NCBI GenBank assembly: GCA_038120095.1
Contig: JAYOKZ010000017.1
Location: 1 to 64,000 of the forward strand
Source of the DNA: UBA2589 sp038120095
GTDB taxonomy: Bacteria; Gemmatimonadota; Gemmatimonadetes; Longimicrobiales; Gaopeijiaceae
Direction of reading: 5' to 3'
DNA length: 64,000 nucleotides
Made by a program: the position numbers and the translations under genes. Numbering within the stretch: the stretch's first letter is position 1; every line of letters begins with the position of its first letter. The notes under the pieces are model-generated. The model was given only the letters and a program-made list of their open reading frames with translations, was not told where the DNA came from and did no database searches. Shown here one piece after another: positions 1 to 10,400 of this stretch.

Positions 1-2
1 GG

Positions 3-1145
3 GATGCGCTGGAGGGTTACCTCCGGTGGGATCGGAGTGCCTCTCACTGGGCCGATGTCCTGGAGGGCCTGAAAGCACTTCCTCTCGAGTGGGAGCAGCA
101 GGCTGAGGATCTCAACCCCGACTATGCCGCACTTCGGCGCGCTGAGAGGAGTCTGGTGGCGTTCGGCGTTCGGCTGACGTGGGATGTGGATGACAGCGAA
201 GATGCCCGTCTCGTTCCATCGGGGCTCCGGTTCGCCCACGTCCGCCAGCTCGAACCCGTGGATTCTCGGACCGCACGCGTGACCCTGACCTCCGGGGCCG
301 AGATCATGCTGCGCGCATCCTCTACTCGCCTCGGCGGGGCAATCCGGGGGATCGATGTCGACCTGCCCGGTGGCATCAGCAGGCAGGTGACGTGGGCGGA
401 TCTGCGGTCGGTCGACTTCTTCCCGGCTCCCGCTGCTGCTCCTCCACCTGACGCCCGAAGGCTCGTTGCAGCCGTCCGTGCACGGGGGGACGAGATCTTC
501 ACGGGCTACGTCGCGTGGGACCGTGACGAGATCTTCGAGGCCGATATCCTCGACGGACGCCAAAATGGAAGGGAGTTCCCGATCGCATTCCATGACATCC
601 GTCGGATCGGACGGGCGTCCGATCGTTCGGCGCACGTGAGCTTAAGGAATGGCGGTGAAGTGGAGATCCGGGGCACCAACGACGTGGATCGAAGGAATCG
701 GGGCATCGAAGTGGTGGATCCGGCTTTCGGCCGGGTGATCATCCCGTGGGATGACTTCGAGTCCGCCGATTTCGACGTACGGCTGGAGGGGTCTCTCCGA
801 CCCGTGGAAGGGACTCACACTCCGATTCGCGGCACCGTTCTAGCCCTCGACGGTGGGTCCGTCGAGGGAGAGGTGCGCTGGGCCAATGACGCGACTCATT
901 CCTGGGAGTTTCTGAGGGGGTTCGACGGGACGCGGACCTTCGAGATCGAGTTTGCGGCCATCTACGAGATCCGCAGGGTGGGGGAGGAGCGTGCCGCCAT
1001 CACACTCTTGAATGGTCGGATGGTCGAGTTGACGATGGTCCCCGATCGCGGTGCGGTGTCTCGCGGCATTTTCGTGAAGCCTGCGGATGCGGCCTTTCGA
1101 CTGATACGCTGGCAGGATTTCGACCGACTGACGTTGCGGCGATGA
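3..1145 (+). CDS. Tandem-repeat envelope protein of unknown function (5' end outside window)
   Basis: The frame is open to the window edge, so the N-terminus is missing; the GTG at 156 is probably internal because coding-like sequence continues upstream of it. About 380 residues are visible, made of three related units of roughly 100 residues (about nt 3-440, 486-782 and 831-1140). Each has a G-x-[VL]-x-W start (GYLRWD, GYVAWD, GEVRW), a central strand ending in NG or SG (LTSG, LRNGGEVEI, LLNGRMVEL), then RGI-x-V and a closing I-x-W-x-DF. The pattern suggests small repeated beta-barrels, but I cannot name a family. It overlaps the next gene by 4 bases (ATGA), so it is probably translationally coupled to the Omp85-like barrel. 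The export signal, if any, lies outside the window. Confidence 0.75.
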   Translation, partial: DALEGYLRWDRSASHWADVLEGLKALPLEWEQQAEDLNPDYAALRRAERSLVAFGVRLTWDVDDSEDARLVPSGLRFAHVRQLEPVDSRTARVTLTSGAEIMLRASSTRLGGAIRGIDVDLPGGISRQVTWADLRSVDFFPAPAAAPPPDARRLVAAVRARGDEIFTGYVAWDRDEIFEADILDGRQNGREFPIAFHDIRRIGRASDRSAHVSLRNGGEVEIRGTNDVDRRNRGIEVVDPAFGRVIIPWDDFESADFDVRLEGSLRPVEGTHTPIRGTVLALDGGSVEGEVRWANDATHSWEFLRGFDGTRTFEIEFAAIYEIRRVGEERAAITLLNGRMVELTMVPDRGAVSRGIFVKPADAAFRLIRWQDFDRLTLRR

Positions 1146-3394
1146 GAGGTCTCTTCGCCCGAGTCGGGTGGTACCGACTTGCCCTGCGTGTCTGTCTGTT
1201 CACGTCATCGTTTGCGGTGGCTCAGAGTCTCACGGGTCAGGTCGTGACGTCGGAGACGAGCTATCGCGATGATCAGGCCCGGCGACTGCACGAAGTGGCG
1301 ATGGCGGCGCGCGGAAGGGCCGACGGGTCAGTCCTGCGCTACTCCGCCGTCGTGAAGCAGCGCATCGCTGCGGGGCTCCGCATGCCGCTGAAGGACAGAA
1401 CTCTGTACCGATCTGAATCATCCCACCGGCTCTGGTGGAATCGCGACCATGAGAATCTGATCCAGGTGCTCGCGTTTCGTGAGCAGACGCCGGCGGGTGT
1501 GAACCTCGACGAGATTCAATTGGATCGTTTCGTCGATTCCTTCGACCCGATGAATGACCGCTTGTTTTTCGGTTTGGCGGAGGACGGCCCGGACGGGGAG
1601 GACTCTGAGGAGCAGGGGTTCTCGTTCGAGCATCCATTATACCCGGCGTGGATCGATTCGTACTGGTTCAGCACGGGGGACACCGTCGCTGTTCACCTTC
1701 CCGACGGACAGCGCATTCGATCGGTCGAGCTTCGAGTGGTTCCTCGCGCGGCCGACGTCCATCGGATGACCGGTTCACTCTGGATCGAACCCGAGACGGG
1801 CGCTCTCACCCGGGCCGTGTATCGTCTGTCGGACACGTTCGATGCTCTCCGCGACGTCCCGGATCTCCGGGATGAGGCGGGAGATGGTCTACGCTTCGTA
1901 CCAGGCCTTTTCCGGCCGTGGACGTTCGATCTGCGGATCGTGGTGGTCGACTACGGCCTCTGGGATCTGGAGGTCTGGATGCCGCGTTCCATGCGTCTCG
2001 AGGGGGTTGCTTCGGCGGGGATCCTCAAGGTGCCGGTCACGCTGGACTACGCGTACGAAATCGATGATGTGACGTCACAGTCGAGCCGGACCGCTGCGGC
2101 CGACGAAGACCTCCCTGAGCTTCACTTCCCTACTCGAAGCGAGGCCATGGCATACTTGCGACGTGGCCTCTTCGGAGACGACGTGCCGATCGAAGTGCAC
2201 TCCGGCGTGGGAAACGAAAGCGGTCGTGCTCGCGTCATGGTTCCCGTGAGTCGGTCGTTTCTCGCCACGAGCCCGGAGCTTCCGCCGCCCGTTTGGAACG
2301 CGGCGCCGGGGTTCGCTTCGCCAACCGAACTTCGGGACATGTTCGAAGGCCTCGACGCTCTTCCCGATGCACCAACCCCGGCTACTCCGGTGACGTTCCG
2401 GTGGGGGCTGCAGCGGCCCGATCTCGTGCGCTACAACAGGGTTGAGTCCCTTTCCGTCGGAGCGATTGGACGGCTCCGCTCGAATACCCCGGCAGGACCG
2501 GTCTCGATCGGTGGCACGGCTCGCCTCGGTCTGGCTGATCGGCACCCGAATGGACGCCTCGAGGTCACGAGGGAGACACTGCGGCGCCGAGTGACCGGCT
2601 CCTGGTACCATGAATTGACGGCGATCGACGAGGGCGCGCGGCATCTGGGGCTCGGGAATTCCGTCATGGCCGCGTTCCTCGGGAGGGACGACGGCGACTA
2701 CTTCTACCGGTCCGGGGTAAGTGCGGAGTGGGCTCCTCCCGCTGCACTTCGGCGCTCGTACCGGGTGCGTTCGTATGCGGAGTACCATCGATCGGCGACC
2801 GTCTCCACCGACGTTGCACTCTTTCGACTCCTGGAAGACGGATGGTCGTTTCGTCCCAACGTGCTTGCAGACGAGGGTTGGGAGGTCGGAGCCGTAGTGG
2901 ACGTCAACCCCTGGTGGGGAAGTGATCCGAGGTCGCTGCAGGGGGGATTCGATCTCATGGTGCAGGCGGCGACGGGAGCCGCGGACTTCGCGAGAGCCTC
3001 TCTGACGGGGCGTGTGATCGCGCCGGCGCCAAGCGGTCTTCGCTTAGCGCTGGAGGGCAGTGCGGGAACTTCGTGGGGAAGGCCGACGGCTCAGCGTCTC
3101 TGGTATCTGGGTGGCGCGCGGACGCTGCGAGGGTTTGCACCGAGGACCGCCGTGGGTGGTGACTATGCGCGCGGCAGAGTGGAAATTGCGAAGACGTTCA
3201 CGTGGGGGGCACTCTCCGCGTTCTCTGACTATGGATGGGCGGGCACTTGGGACGATTTCGATGTTTCGAACGGGCACGCGGCGGTGGGGGCCGGTGTCTC
3301 GCTGCTCGACGGGCTCATCCGCATGGACCTGGCTCGCGGGATGGATCGGCCCGGGGGAACCCGTCTGGACGTGTATCTCGACGGTATCCTCTGA
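1142..3394 (+). CDS. Exported Omp85/BamA-like outer-membrane barrel protein
   Basis: A 750-residue protein. It opens with a signal peptide: basic start, hydrophobic core around residues 14-27 and a cleavage-like AVAQ. The N-terminal half is a soluble domain I do not recognise. The C-terminal half looks like an outer-membrane beta-barrel, with alternating amphipathic strands and aromatic girdles. Residues 656-665 contain GGARTLRGF, matching the conserved [V/L]RGF signature of loop 6 in Omp85 proteins (BamA, TamA, FhaC), followed by a glycine-rich loop and a final strand at the C-terminus. No POTRA repeats are obvious, so it is not a standard BamA. It is coupled to the repeat protein upstream and followed closely by a small envelope protein. 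The barrel assignment is family-based; the substrate is unknown. Confidence 0.7.
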   Translation: MRGLFARVGWYRLALRVCLFTSSFAVAQSLTGQVVTSETSYRDDQARRLHEVAMAARGRADGSVLRYSAVVKQRIAAGLRMPLKDRTLYRSESSHRLWWNRDHENLIQVLAFREQTPAGVNLDEIQLDRFVDSFDPMNDRLFFGLAEDGPDGEDSEEQGFSFEHPLYPAWIDSYWFSTGDTVAVHLPDGQRIRSVELRVVPRAADVHRMTGSLWIEPETGALTRAVYRLSDTFDALRDVPDLRDEAGDGLRFVPGLFRPWTFDLRIVVVDYGLWDLEVWMPRSMRLEGVASAGILKVPVTLDYAYEIDDVTSQSSRTAAADEDLPELHFPTRSEAMAYLRRGLFGDDVPIEVHSGVGNESGRARVMVPVSRSFLATSPELPPPVWNAAPGFASPTELRDMFEGLDALPDAPTPATPVTFRWGLQRPDLVRYNRVESLSVGAIGRLRSNTPAGPVSIGGTARLGLADRHPNGRLEVTRETLRRRVTGSWYHELTAIDEGARHLGLGNSVMAAFLGRDDGDYFYRSGVSAEWAPPAALRRSYRVRSYAEYHRSATVSTDVALFRLLEDGWSFRPNVLADEGWEVGAVVDVNPWWGSDPRSLQGGFDLMVQAATGAADFARASLTGRVIAPAPSGLRLALEGSAGTSWGRPTAQRLWYLGGARTLRGFAPRTAVGGDYARGRVEIAKTFTWGALSAFSDYGWAGTWDDFDVSNGHAAVGAGVSLLDGLIRMDLARGMDRPGGTRLDVYLDGIL

Positions 3395-3912
3395 TCCTTG
3401 CGACCGTGGTCTGCGGGTTTGCGCCGGGCGGGTCGGGTGTGCTGGCCCAGGAGCTCCTCGTCGAGGCCCCGACAGACGCATCCCGCATCGAGATCGGCGA
3501 TACCGTTCGAGTCACCATGGAGCGTGGGCAACCTTTCGAAGCCGTATTCCGAGGTTGGGACGCAGACCTCATGATGCTTCGGGTCGACGGGGTGGCCGAG
3601 GACTGGCCGATCTCGGTTTTCGACGTGGCGGTGCTGGCGGTTCGGACACGTCGGACCAGGCGGGAGGGTTTTCGGTATCGTGCCGTTCTCGGTGCGGCCA
3701 ACGGGCTTTTTGTGGGGGCGGGACTTGGTCTCATTCTCCACGCGGCCGGGATCGTCTCCGGGCCCGATGCTCCGCCGGAGCGAGTCGTCATTCGGGCCCT
3801 TCAGGGTGCAGGGTTCGGAACGCGGGGGGGTGCACTGGTAGGAGGGGTCCTGGGCGGTCGATACCCGGGAACCGGCTGGATTTCACTGTCTTTGCCGACA
3901 GGCACACGCTGA
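3391..3912 (+). CDS. Small exported protein with SH3-like module and glycine-rich membrane segment
   Basis: The frame has no ATG near a plausible start. A signal-peptide-like stretch (ILATVVCGFAPGG to VLAQ) follows CTG 3391 and GTG 3406, while an ATG at 3235 would give a long arginine-rich shadow N-terminus. I therefore place the start near 3391, where it overlaps the stop of the barrel gene, with low certainty. The body has a small beta module (GDTVRV, FRGWDADLMMLRVDG, WPISVFDV) followed by a glycine/alanine-rich hydrophobic segment (GAANGLFVGAGLGLIL) and a second glycine-rich stretch. The GWDAD...DG...PI...D pattern resembles the units in the gene at 3-1145. Envelope location is inferred. 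Confidence 0.6.
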   Translation: MILATVVCGFAPGGSGVLAQELLVEAPTDASRIEIGDTVRVTMERGQPFEAVFRGWDADLMMLRVDGVAEDWPISVFDVAVLAVRTRRTRREGFRYRAVLGAANGLFVGAGLGLILHAAGIVSGPDAPPERVVIRALQGAGFGTRGGALVGGVLGGRYPGTGWISLSLPTGTR

Positions 3913-4047
3913 GCGCCGAGTGTGCATGGGGCGGCGGACCCGGTCCAGATCGTCCTTCACGCGGTTGCGATCGGGTGTCACACGCCCGAGTTGTCGCCTT
4001 GCACCATTCGGAACTAAACGGCGTTCGCGTTCTGTAGAGCGTTTCTC

Positions 4048-4082
4048 TTGACCTCCGAGAAAGCTCTGTTTACGCTGTTAAC
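4048..4082 (+). promoter_or_regulatory. Predicted sigma70-type promoter and operator-like palindrome of the tetR gene
   Basis: TTGACC at 4048-4053 and TACGCT at 4071-4076 are separated by 17 bases. The predicted +1, about 7 bases past the -10, falls on the A of the ATG at 4083, so the transcript would be leaderless. An imperfect inverted repeat, GTTTAC-N3-GTTAAC (4068-4082), overlaps the -10 and abuts the start codon, as expected for an autorepressor operator. Confidence 0.5.
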
Positions 4083-4727
4083 ATGACGGATCAACGAGAG
4101 CGCATTCTCGCACGCGCGTGCGACCTGTACCTTTCCGATGGCCTCGACGGCTTCTCGATGCGAAAACTCGCTCGGGAGGTCGGTGTGACGGCGCCTGCGA
4201 TCTACAGGCACTACGACGGTCGGGAAGCGGTGCTTGCGGATGTGCTTCGCGAGGCTCACCGGACGTTTTCGAGCTACCTCTACGCGGCTCTCGGCGAACC
4301 GACCCAACTCGATCGGTTCGTGGGCGCAGGCGAGGGGTTCCTGAACTTCGTGATCGATCACCCGAGATGGTACGGCATTATGCGCACCGCTCCGGAGCAT
4401 CTCGGCATGGACGCGCTTCCTGACGACATCGAGGCCATGCGATCCGCGATCCACCAATTCTGGGTGGATCGCGTGCGGGAGTGCATGGATGCGGGAATTC
4501 TCAAGCAGGGTGACCCGGAGGGCACGTCGATCACGATGTGGGCTCACGCGCATGGGATGGTGCAGCTGTTTCACGAGGGTGGGCTCCCGATGCAGGAGGA
4601 TGAGTTCCGGGCGCTTTTCAAGGCCTCGGGTGCACGGTTGATGGCGGGTGTTGCGACAGATGATTTCGTACATAGCCTCGAGGGCGCAGCGCTCGACGGG
4701 GCGGAGATGGGGTTGAAGACGGGATGA
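4083..4727 (+). CDS. TetR/AcrR-family transcriptional regulator
   Basis: A 214-residue regulator. The N-terminal helix-turn-helix (residues 5-50) has the TetR signature, including SMRKLAREVGVTAPAIYRHY. The C-terminal ligand domain ends in a stretch with WAHAHGMVQL, resembling the WHG-type TetR C-terminal domain. It is divergent in sequence but lies directly before the TolC/adaptor/RND genes and overlaps the TolC start by 4 bases (ATGA). It is therefore most likely the local repressor of the efflux operon and of itself. The ATG follows a -10 element so closely that the mRNA is probably leaderless. The ligand is unknown. Confidence 0.88.
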   Translation: MTDQRERILARACDLYLSDGLDGFSMRKLAREVGVTAPAIYRHYDGREAVLADVLREAHRTFSSYLYAALGEPTQLDRFVGAGEGFLNFVIDHPRWYGIMRTAPEHLGMDALPDDIEAMRSAIHQFWVDRVRECMDAGILKQGDPEGTSITMWAHAHGMVQLFHEGGLPMQEDEFRALFKASGARLMAGVATDDFVHSLEGAALDGAEMGLKTG

Positions 4728-5951
4728 ACGCTTCATTGAGCAGCACATGGCGATGGGCCCTTGCAGCATCACTCGTTATCGGATGTTCCGGGGTGGGGAC
4801 CCCGGCTGCCGGGCAGCAGTCGGAGGCCCTCGGGCTGTCGACGCTCGTCCGGTCGGCCCTTGACACCAACAACCGGCTGGTCGCAGCGCGGGAAGCGTAC
4901 AACTTGGCCGAGGAGCAGGTCTCGGAAGCGTGGAGTGGCGTGATGCCCTCCGTGAACTTCAACGCGTCGTACCAGCGCAATCTCGCCGTTCCGGTGAACT
5001 TCCTCCCCGCCGCGATCTTCGATCCCACGGCGGGCCCGAACGATTACATCGGGGTCCAGTTCGGAGCGGACAATCAGTGGAATTCCACCATCTCGGTGGA
5101 GCAGGCATTGTTCCGACCCACGCTGCTCGTCGCTCTGGGTGCAGCTCAAGGCTTCGAGAACCTGCAGGATGAGTCCGTACGGGGGCAGGAGCAGGCGGTC
5201 GTCACGCAGGTACGGTCGGCCTACTACCAGCTCCTTCTCGCCCAGGAACAGGCACGTCTCACGGAGAATTCCGTCCGGCGGGTCCGGGCGTCGCTCGAGG
5301 AGACCCGGGCACTGAACCGCGGCGGGCTCGCGGACGATTACTCCGTACTCCGGCTGGAAGTGGAACTGGCCAACCTGGAGCCCAATCTGCGGCGAGCGAA
5401 TAATGCCGTGGCCCAGGCTCGTCGGAGCCTCGCGGTCCTCGTGACCTATCCGGATCATGAGTCACTCGTCGTCGAGGGTTCACTGGCCGAAATGAATCTC
5501 GAGGACCTCAGCGCGAATTCGTCGGAAAATCAGGCCATTCTCACGTTCAATGGGGCATCCTTGTCCTTATCGGAAGGTTCGGAGGATGCGTTGACGAGAG
5601 GGCTGGCTCGCGCCGCGGAATTGCGGTCGGATCTCAGGCAGTTGGCGCTGACCGAGGATCTCCGCCGATCCGAAATGCGTGCCGAGCAGGTCACGTACCT
5701 CCCCGAGATCACCATGTTCGGGAATTACATCGTGAGTGCCCAGGACAATGGGTCTCCGAGCTTCTTCGGACGGGGCGATGGTCAGAGTGCGACCTCCCGT
5801 GCCCTGGGACTTCGTGTGAGTCTGCCGGTGTTTCAGGGTCTGGGGCGTGATGCGCGCATCGACCAGCGCCGGGCGACGCTCCGAGAGGCACAGGCAAATT
5901 CTCGGCAAGCTACTCAGCTGGCGCTCAGCCAGATCCGAACGATTTCGGAGA
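4724..5951 (+). CDS. TolC-family outer-membrane efflux protein, N-terminal part (cut by assembly gap)
   Basis: Encodes about 409 residues before the run of N at 5952. A signal peptide (WALAASLVIGCSG...AAGQQ) includes a cysteine that could be a lipobox, though AAGQQ looks like an ordinary cleavage site. The rest is typical of TolC outer-membrane factors: long amphipathic helices rich in A/E/L/R/Q (QEQAVVTQVRSAYYQLLLAQEQARL), two beta-strand regions, and the second-repeat opening around LRVSLPVFQGLGRDARIDQ. It forms the outer-membrane channel of a tripartite pump with the next two genes. The remainder of the gene continues after the gap in another apparent frame, so this is one gene broken by assembly, not a natural truncation. 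Confidence 0.88.
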
Positions 5952-5961
5952 NNNNNNNNNN
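5952..5961. other. Assembly gap (10 N) inside the TolC-family gene
   Basis: Ten N form a scaffold join of unknown true length. The reading frame differs on the two sides, so the gap length cannot be exactly 10. Confidence 0.97.
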
Positions 5962-6344
5962 CGCCCAGGGCCACCGGTGACCGGGCTGAAGACTTTTGGC
6001 CGAGGGCGTTCGAGGCGCACTTCGGGACCGCCGTGGCACCCGTGAAGGGTGACCGCACGACGCGGGCGCTCGACGCGCTCGACGAGGCTCGCGCGCTGGC
6101 CTCGGGTCAGGCTTTGGCCGTGCGGCAGGCGCAGCGGGGCTTCGAAATCGCGAGCGCTCAGTTTTCAGAGGGTCTTGGCAGTCAGCTCGAACTCACCGAC
6201 GCAGAGGTCGCCCTGCGCCAGAGCGAGTTCAACTACGCGCAGGCAGTCTTCGACTACCTGATCGCCTGCGCTCAGTTCGACGAGGCAACCGGCCAGGTAC
6301 CCCTGGTCGATGTGCGTCGGGAAGAGCGGGGGCAGGACCAGTGA
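5962..6344 (+). CDS. TolC-family outer-membrane efflux protein, C-terminal part
   Basis: The frame that ends at 6344 gives a typical TolC C-terminal helix pair from about 6056 on: ALDEARALASGQALAVRQAQ, then SAQFSEGLGSQLELTDAEVA and QSEFNYAQAVFDYLIACAQ, followed by a short tail. It completes the channel protein begun at 4724, for an expected total near 500 residues. The roughly 90 bases straight after the gap (5962-6050) do not read as TolC and may be scaffold-edge error. It overlaps the adaptor gene by 4 bases (GTGA). Confidence 0.8.
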
Positions 6345-7468
6345 TCCATGTCAAAATCCACACGGTGGAAGATGTGATGAAGCCTGATCGTATGATGGGA
6401 ATTTCGCTTACCTCGCTTTGGCCGGCGTTGGTCATTCTGGCATCCTGCGGGTCAGCCGGAGCGGGCGACGGGGGAGAGCCTGAGGTAGGGCAGGAATTTG
6501 TCCGCGTAATCAATGTGGAGGTCGCAGAGATTCAGGCTGAAACCTTCGTCGAGGAGATTCGGCTGACGTCCGTCGCGATGGCCAATCAGGACGTGATGAT
6601 CGAGGCTGAGGAAAGCGGGAGGATCGTGGAGCTCCTCGCGGAGCGTGGCGATCGGGTCGAGCGAGGGGGTGCGATCGCGCGTCTCGACGACGCCATTCTC
6701 CGGGCTCAGGTCGAGCAGGCGAGGGCTGCTGCTGACCTGGCCGCAGAAACGTGGGAGCGCCGCAAGAGGCTGTTCGAGGAAGACCGGGTGGGGTCGGAGA
6801 TCGGCTACCTTGAGTCCAGAGCGATGGCCGAGCAGACAGCGGCGACTCTGACGGGCCTCGAGGAGCGGTTGGCACGGACGGTGGTGCGGGCCCCATTCAC
6901 GGGGATTCTGGACGAGCGGCATGTCGACGTCGGGGCGATGGTCGGCCCGGGAAAGACGCTCGGCCGCATGGTCGACCTGAATCCGATCAAGATCTTCGCC
7001 GGGGTCCCGGAGCGGTACGCGCCGGATGTGCACGTGGGTGCTTCCGCAGCGCTCCGTTTCGAGGCGCTGGGTGAACAGGTCTTTTCGACGGAGGTACGGT
7101 ACGTCGGCGCCACGATCAATCCTCGGAGTCGGACCTTTCCCATCGAGGTGGAGCTCTCGAATCCGGAGGGCTCGATCAAACCGGAGATGGTCGCGAACAT
7201 GTCCTTGGCCCGTCAGGAAGTCGAGGAGGCCATCGTCGTTCCGCAGGATGCGCTGGTTCGTGTAGAGTCCGGGTATGTCGCGTTCGTGGTCGTCGAGCGG
7301 GACGGTCTGGAGGTTGCCGAAGTCCGTGACGTGGTTCTGGGGCCGACGCGTCGCAACCTCGTCGTGGTAGATCAGGGCCTCAGGGAGGGGGAATGGCTGA
7401 TTGTGGTCGGGCAGAAGTCCGTGGCCGATGGGGACCGCGTGAATCTCGTCCCTCGCCAGGGAGACTGA
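6341..7468 (+). CDS. RND efflux periplasmic adaptor (MFP/HlyD family), probable lipoprotein
   Basis: A membrane fusion protein of about 375 residues. Domains in order: barrel-sandwich (biotinyl-lipoyl-like) with GRIVELLAERGDRVERG and LDDAILRAQVEQARAA, an alpha-hairpin, the return lipoyl half RAPFTGILDERHVDVGAMV, a beta-barrel around FAGVPERYAPDVHVG, and a membrane-proximal domain with VVPQDALVRV. Two starts are possible: GTG 6341, coupled to the TolC stop, or ATG 6377, which gives a clean lipoprotein signal with LVILASC. The second fits the biology better: lipid anchoring in the inner membrane. It links the RND pump at 7470 to the TolC protein. Confidence 0.9.
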   Translation: MIHVKIHTVEDVMKPDRMMGISLTSLWPALVILASCGSAGAGDGGEPEVGQEFVRVINVEVAEIQAETFVEEIRLTSVAMANQDVMIEAEESGRIVELLAERGDRVERGGAIARLDDAILRAQVEQARAAADLAAETWERRKRLFEEDRVGSEIGYLESRAMAEQTAATLTGLEERLARTVVRAPFTGILDERHVDVGAMVGPGKTLGRMVDLNPIKIFAGVPERYAPDVHVGASAALRFEALGEQVFSTEVRYVGATINPRSRTFPIEVELSNPEGSIKPEMVANMSLARQEVEEAIVVPQDALVRVESGYVAFVVVERDGLEVAEVRDVVLGPTRRNLVVVDQGLREGEWLIVVGQKSVADGDRVNLVPRQGD

Positions 7469-7469
7469 T

Positions 7470-10400
7470 ATGAAATCGGCGCAAGAAGACCGGCAGTCCG
7501 AACGGCTCGGTGCCGTCGAGACGTTCAGGGAGTTCGCCGCAACGAGCTTCGCGGTTGAGCACCGGACCTCCGTGATCGTGCTGCTGGTCATCATTGGTCT
7601 GATGGGCACGCTCGCGTACCGGGCCACGCCGAAGGAGTCGTTCCCGGAATTAGCGGTCCCCATCATCGCCATCAACACGATCTACCCGGGTGTCTCGCCT
7701 GCTGACGTGGAGAGTCAGGTGACCCGGATCATCGAGGAGGACCTCTCGACGATCAGCGACATCAAGGAACTGACGTCGACCTCGATCGAGGGCTATTCGA
7801 GCGTCGTTGCCGAGTTCGATACCTCCATCGATCTCAACGAGGCGCTCCAGAAGGTTCGCGAGAAGGTCGATCTGGCAAAGGCGGATCTTCCCTCCGATGC
7901 AGAAGAGCCAAGCATCATCGAGTTCAATTTCTCGGAGATCCCGGTTCTTCAGGTCAACCTGTCCGGTGATTACGGACTGGTACGTCTCAAGGAAATCGCC
8001 GAGGAGCTTCAGGATCGACTGGAAACACTGCCGGCAGTGCTCCGTGCGGACCTTCGCGGGGGCCTGGAGCGCGAGGTGAAGGTCGACGTCGATCTGTCGA
8101 AGATGAACTACTACGGCGTGGCATTGCAGGACGTGATCGACGCGATCCGGAACGAGAACGTCAACATTCCGGGTGGATCGATCGATGTCGGCGACACGAA
8201 GTATCTCGTTCGGATCGACGGTGAACTGGACGACCCGACGCTCATCGAGGACCTCGTGGTCGCGGTGCAGGGGGAGCGTCCGGTGTACGTGCGCGATGTG
8301 GCGACGGTGGATTTCGGCTTCGCTGAGCGTGAGAGCTTCGCCCGCATGGACGATCGGGCCGTGGTCACGCTCGATGTGATCAAGCGATCCGGGGAGAACA
8401 TCATCGAGACGGCCGAGGCCATTCGGGCCGAGGTCGATGCGATGGCGGCACTTCTTCCTCCGACGACCGACATCAGGATCACGTCGGATCAGTCCGAACA
8501 GATCGAAGAGATGGTGTCGAGTCTGGAAAACAACATCATCTCGGGTCTGATCCTGATCGTTGGCGTCCTCTTCTTTTTCCTCGGCGCGAGCACGTCGATG
8601 TTCGTCGCGGTTTCGATCCCTTCATCCATGTTCCTCTCGTTCATGGTTCTGAAGGCGATGGGGACGTCGATGAACATGATCGTACTCTTCAGCCTGATCC
8701 TTGCCCTGGGCATGCTGGTGGACAACGCGATCGTGGTCGTCGAGAACATTTACCGATACATCGAGGAGGGGTGGGATCGTCAGACGGCGGCGAAAAAGGC
8801 CACGGGCGAGGTTGCCATCCCGATCATTGCTGCGACCGCGACGACGCTCGCAGCATTTGCCCCACTCCTTTTCTGGCCCGGAGAGGTCGGTGAGTTCATG
8901 GGCTACATGCCCCGGACACTCATCATCACGCTGACCAGTTCTCTCTTCGTCGCCCTCGTGATCGTGCCCACGCTCTGCGGCATGTTCATGCGTCTTGACG
9001 GTACCCGAGGTGCGCCACTGACTCCCGCGGCACGTTGGGCGGTCATCGTCGGGGTCCTGTTCATCCTTCTGGGAACTGCGAGTGCGAACCCCCTGACGGC
9101 GGCGATGTTCGCGGGGACTGCGCTGGCCCTCTGGGCGTTGCATCGTCTCGTACTCCGCGACGCAGGACGAAGCTTTCAGGACGTCTTCCTTCCCGCGGTC
9201 ATGGACCGTTACGAGGGTGCACTACGGTGGTCTCTGAACCACCGCGCCCGACTCATCGGTGGTACCGCCGTCGTCTTCGTCGCGACCTTTGTGACCTACG
9301 TCGCCACGCCGCTTGGCGCGGGTCTCGAGTATTTCCCGGAGGACATGCCTCCGCCGATGCTGACCATCGACGTCGAAACTCCGGTGGGGACTCGGGCGTC
9401 GGTGACGGACGATCTGGTCCGGCGGATCGAGTCCGAACTCAAGGCCGTGTCGGGTCGTGGCGATTGGGAGTCGGTCGTCGCCGTCACGGGTGGTGGTGGT
9501 GGTGGTGGAAACCCCATGGGTGGCGGCCCATCGGGACCGGAGGGCGGTCGCCTCTCCATTTCACTGGTGGACTTTCAGGACCGTGAAGCCGACGCCTTCG
9601 CGACACTGTCGGAGATGCAGGCTTCCGTCGGCAGACAGATCGCCGGAGCGACCATCACGGTGGACAAGGTCTCGGAGGGGCCGCCGGCGGGCGCACCGGT
9701 GAGCATCGAGCTGGTCGGAGAGGATCCGGACGAGCTCAAGCGGATCTCGGACGAAATCCTCGGCATCCTGGAGGGCTCTCCGGTATTCCTCAAGCTGGCC
9801 GGCCTCGACAGTGACATGGATGCGGCCCGACCCGAGCTGTCCATCGACGTAGATCGGGAGCGCGCGGCGCTCTACAACCTGAACACGCAGAGGGTCGGAA
9901 TGGCTGTCCGCGGTGCCATCAACGGCATCGAGGCGGCCAAGTATCGGACCGGGAATGACGAGTACGACATCGTGGTGCGCCTTGCGCCGGAGTACCGGGA
10001 CGAACTCGAGGGACTCCGCGAACTGACGGTCATGGCGGAGGGTGTCCAGGTACCTCTGGTTGAGGTTGCGACGTGGAGGGTCGAGGATGGGGCGGGCACC
10101 ATCCGGCGAAAGGACCAGACCCGAATGGCCACGATCGTCTCCAACGTCGCCTCGGGCTACGCCAACAACGACGTGCTGGCCGAGGTGCAGGCCACCCTGG
10201 CGGACTACACCACAACGCTGCCTCCGGGTTACACGCTCCGCTATTCCGGCCAGTCTCAGGATCAGGATGAGGCAACGGCATTCCTGAGTGGTGCGTTCCT
10301 GACCGCCCTTATGCTGATCGGGTTCATTCTGATCAGTCAGTTCAACTCGGTGATCAAGCCCGTCATCATCCTGACGTCGGTCATCATGTCCACCGCCGGC

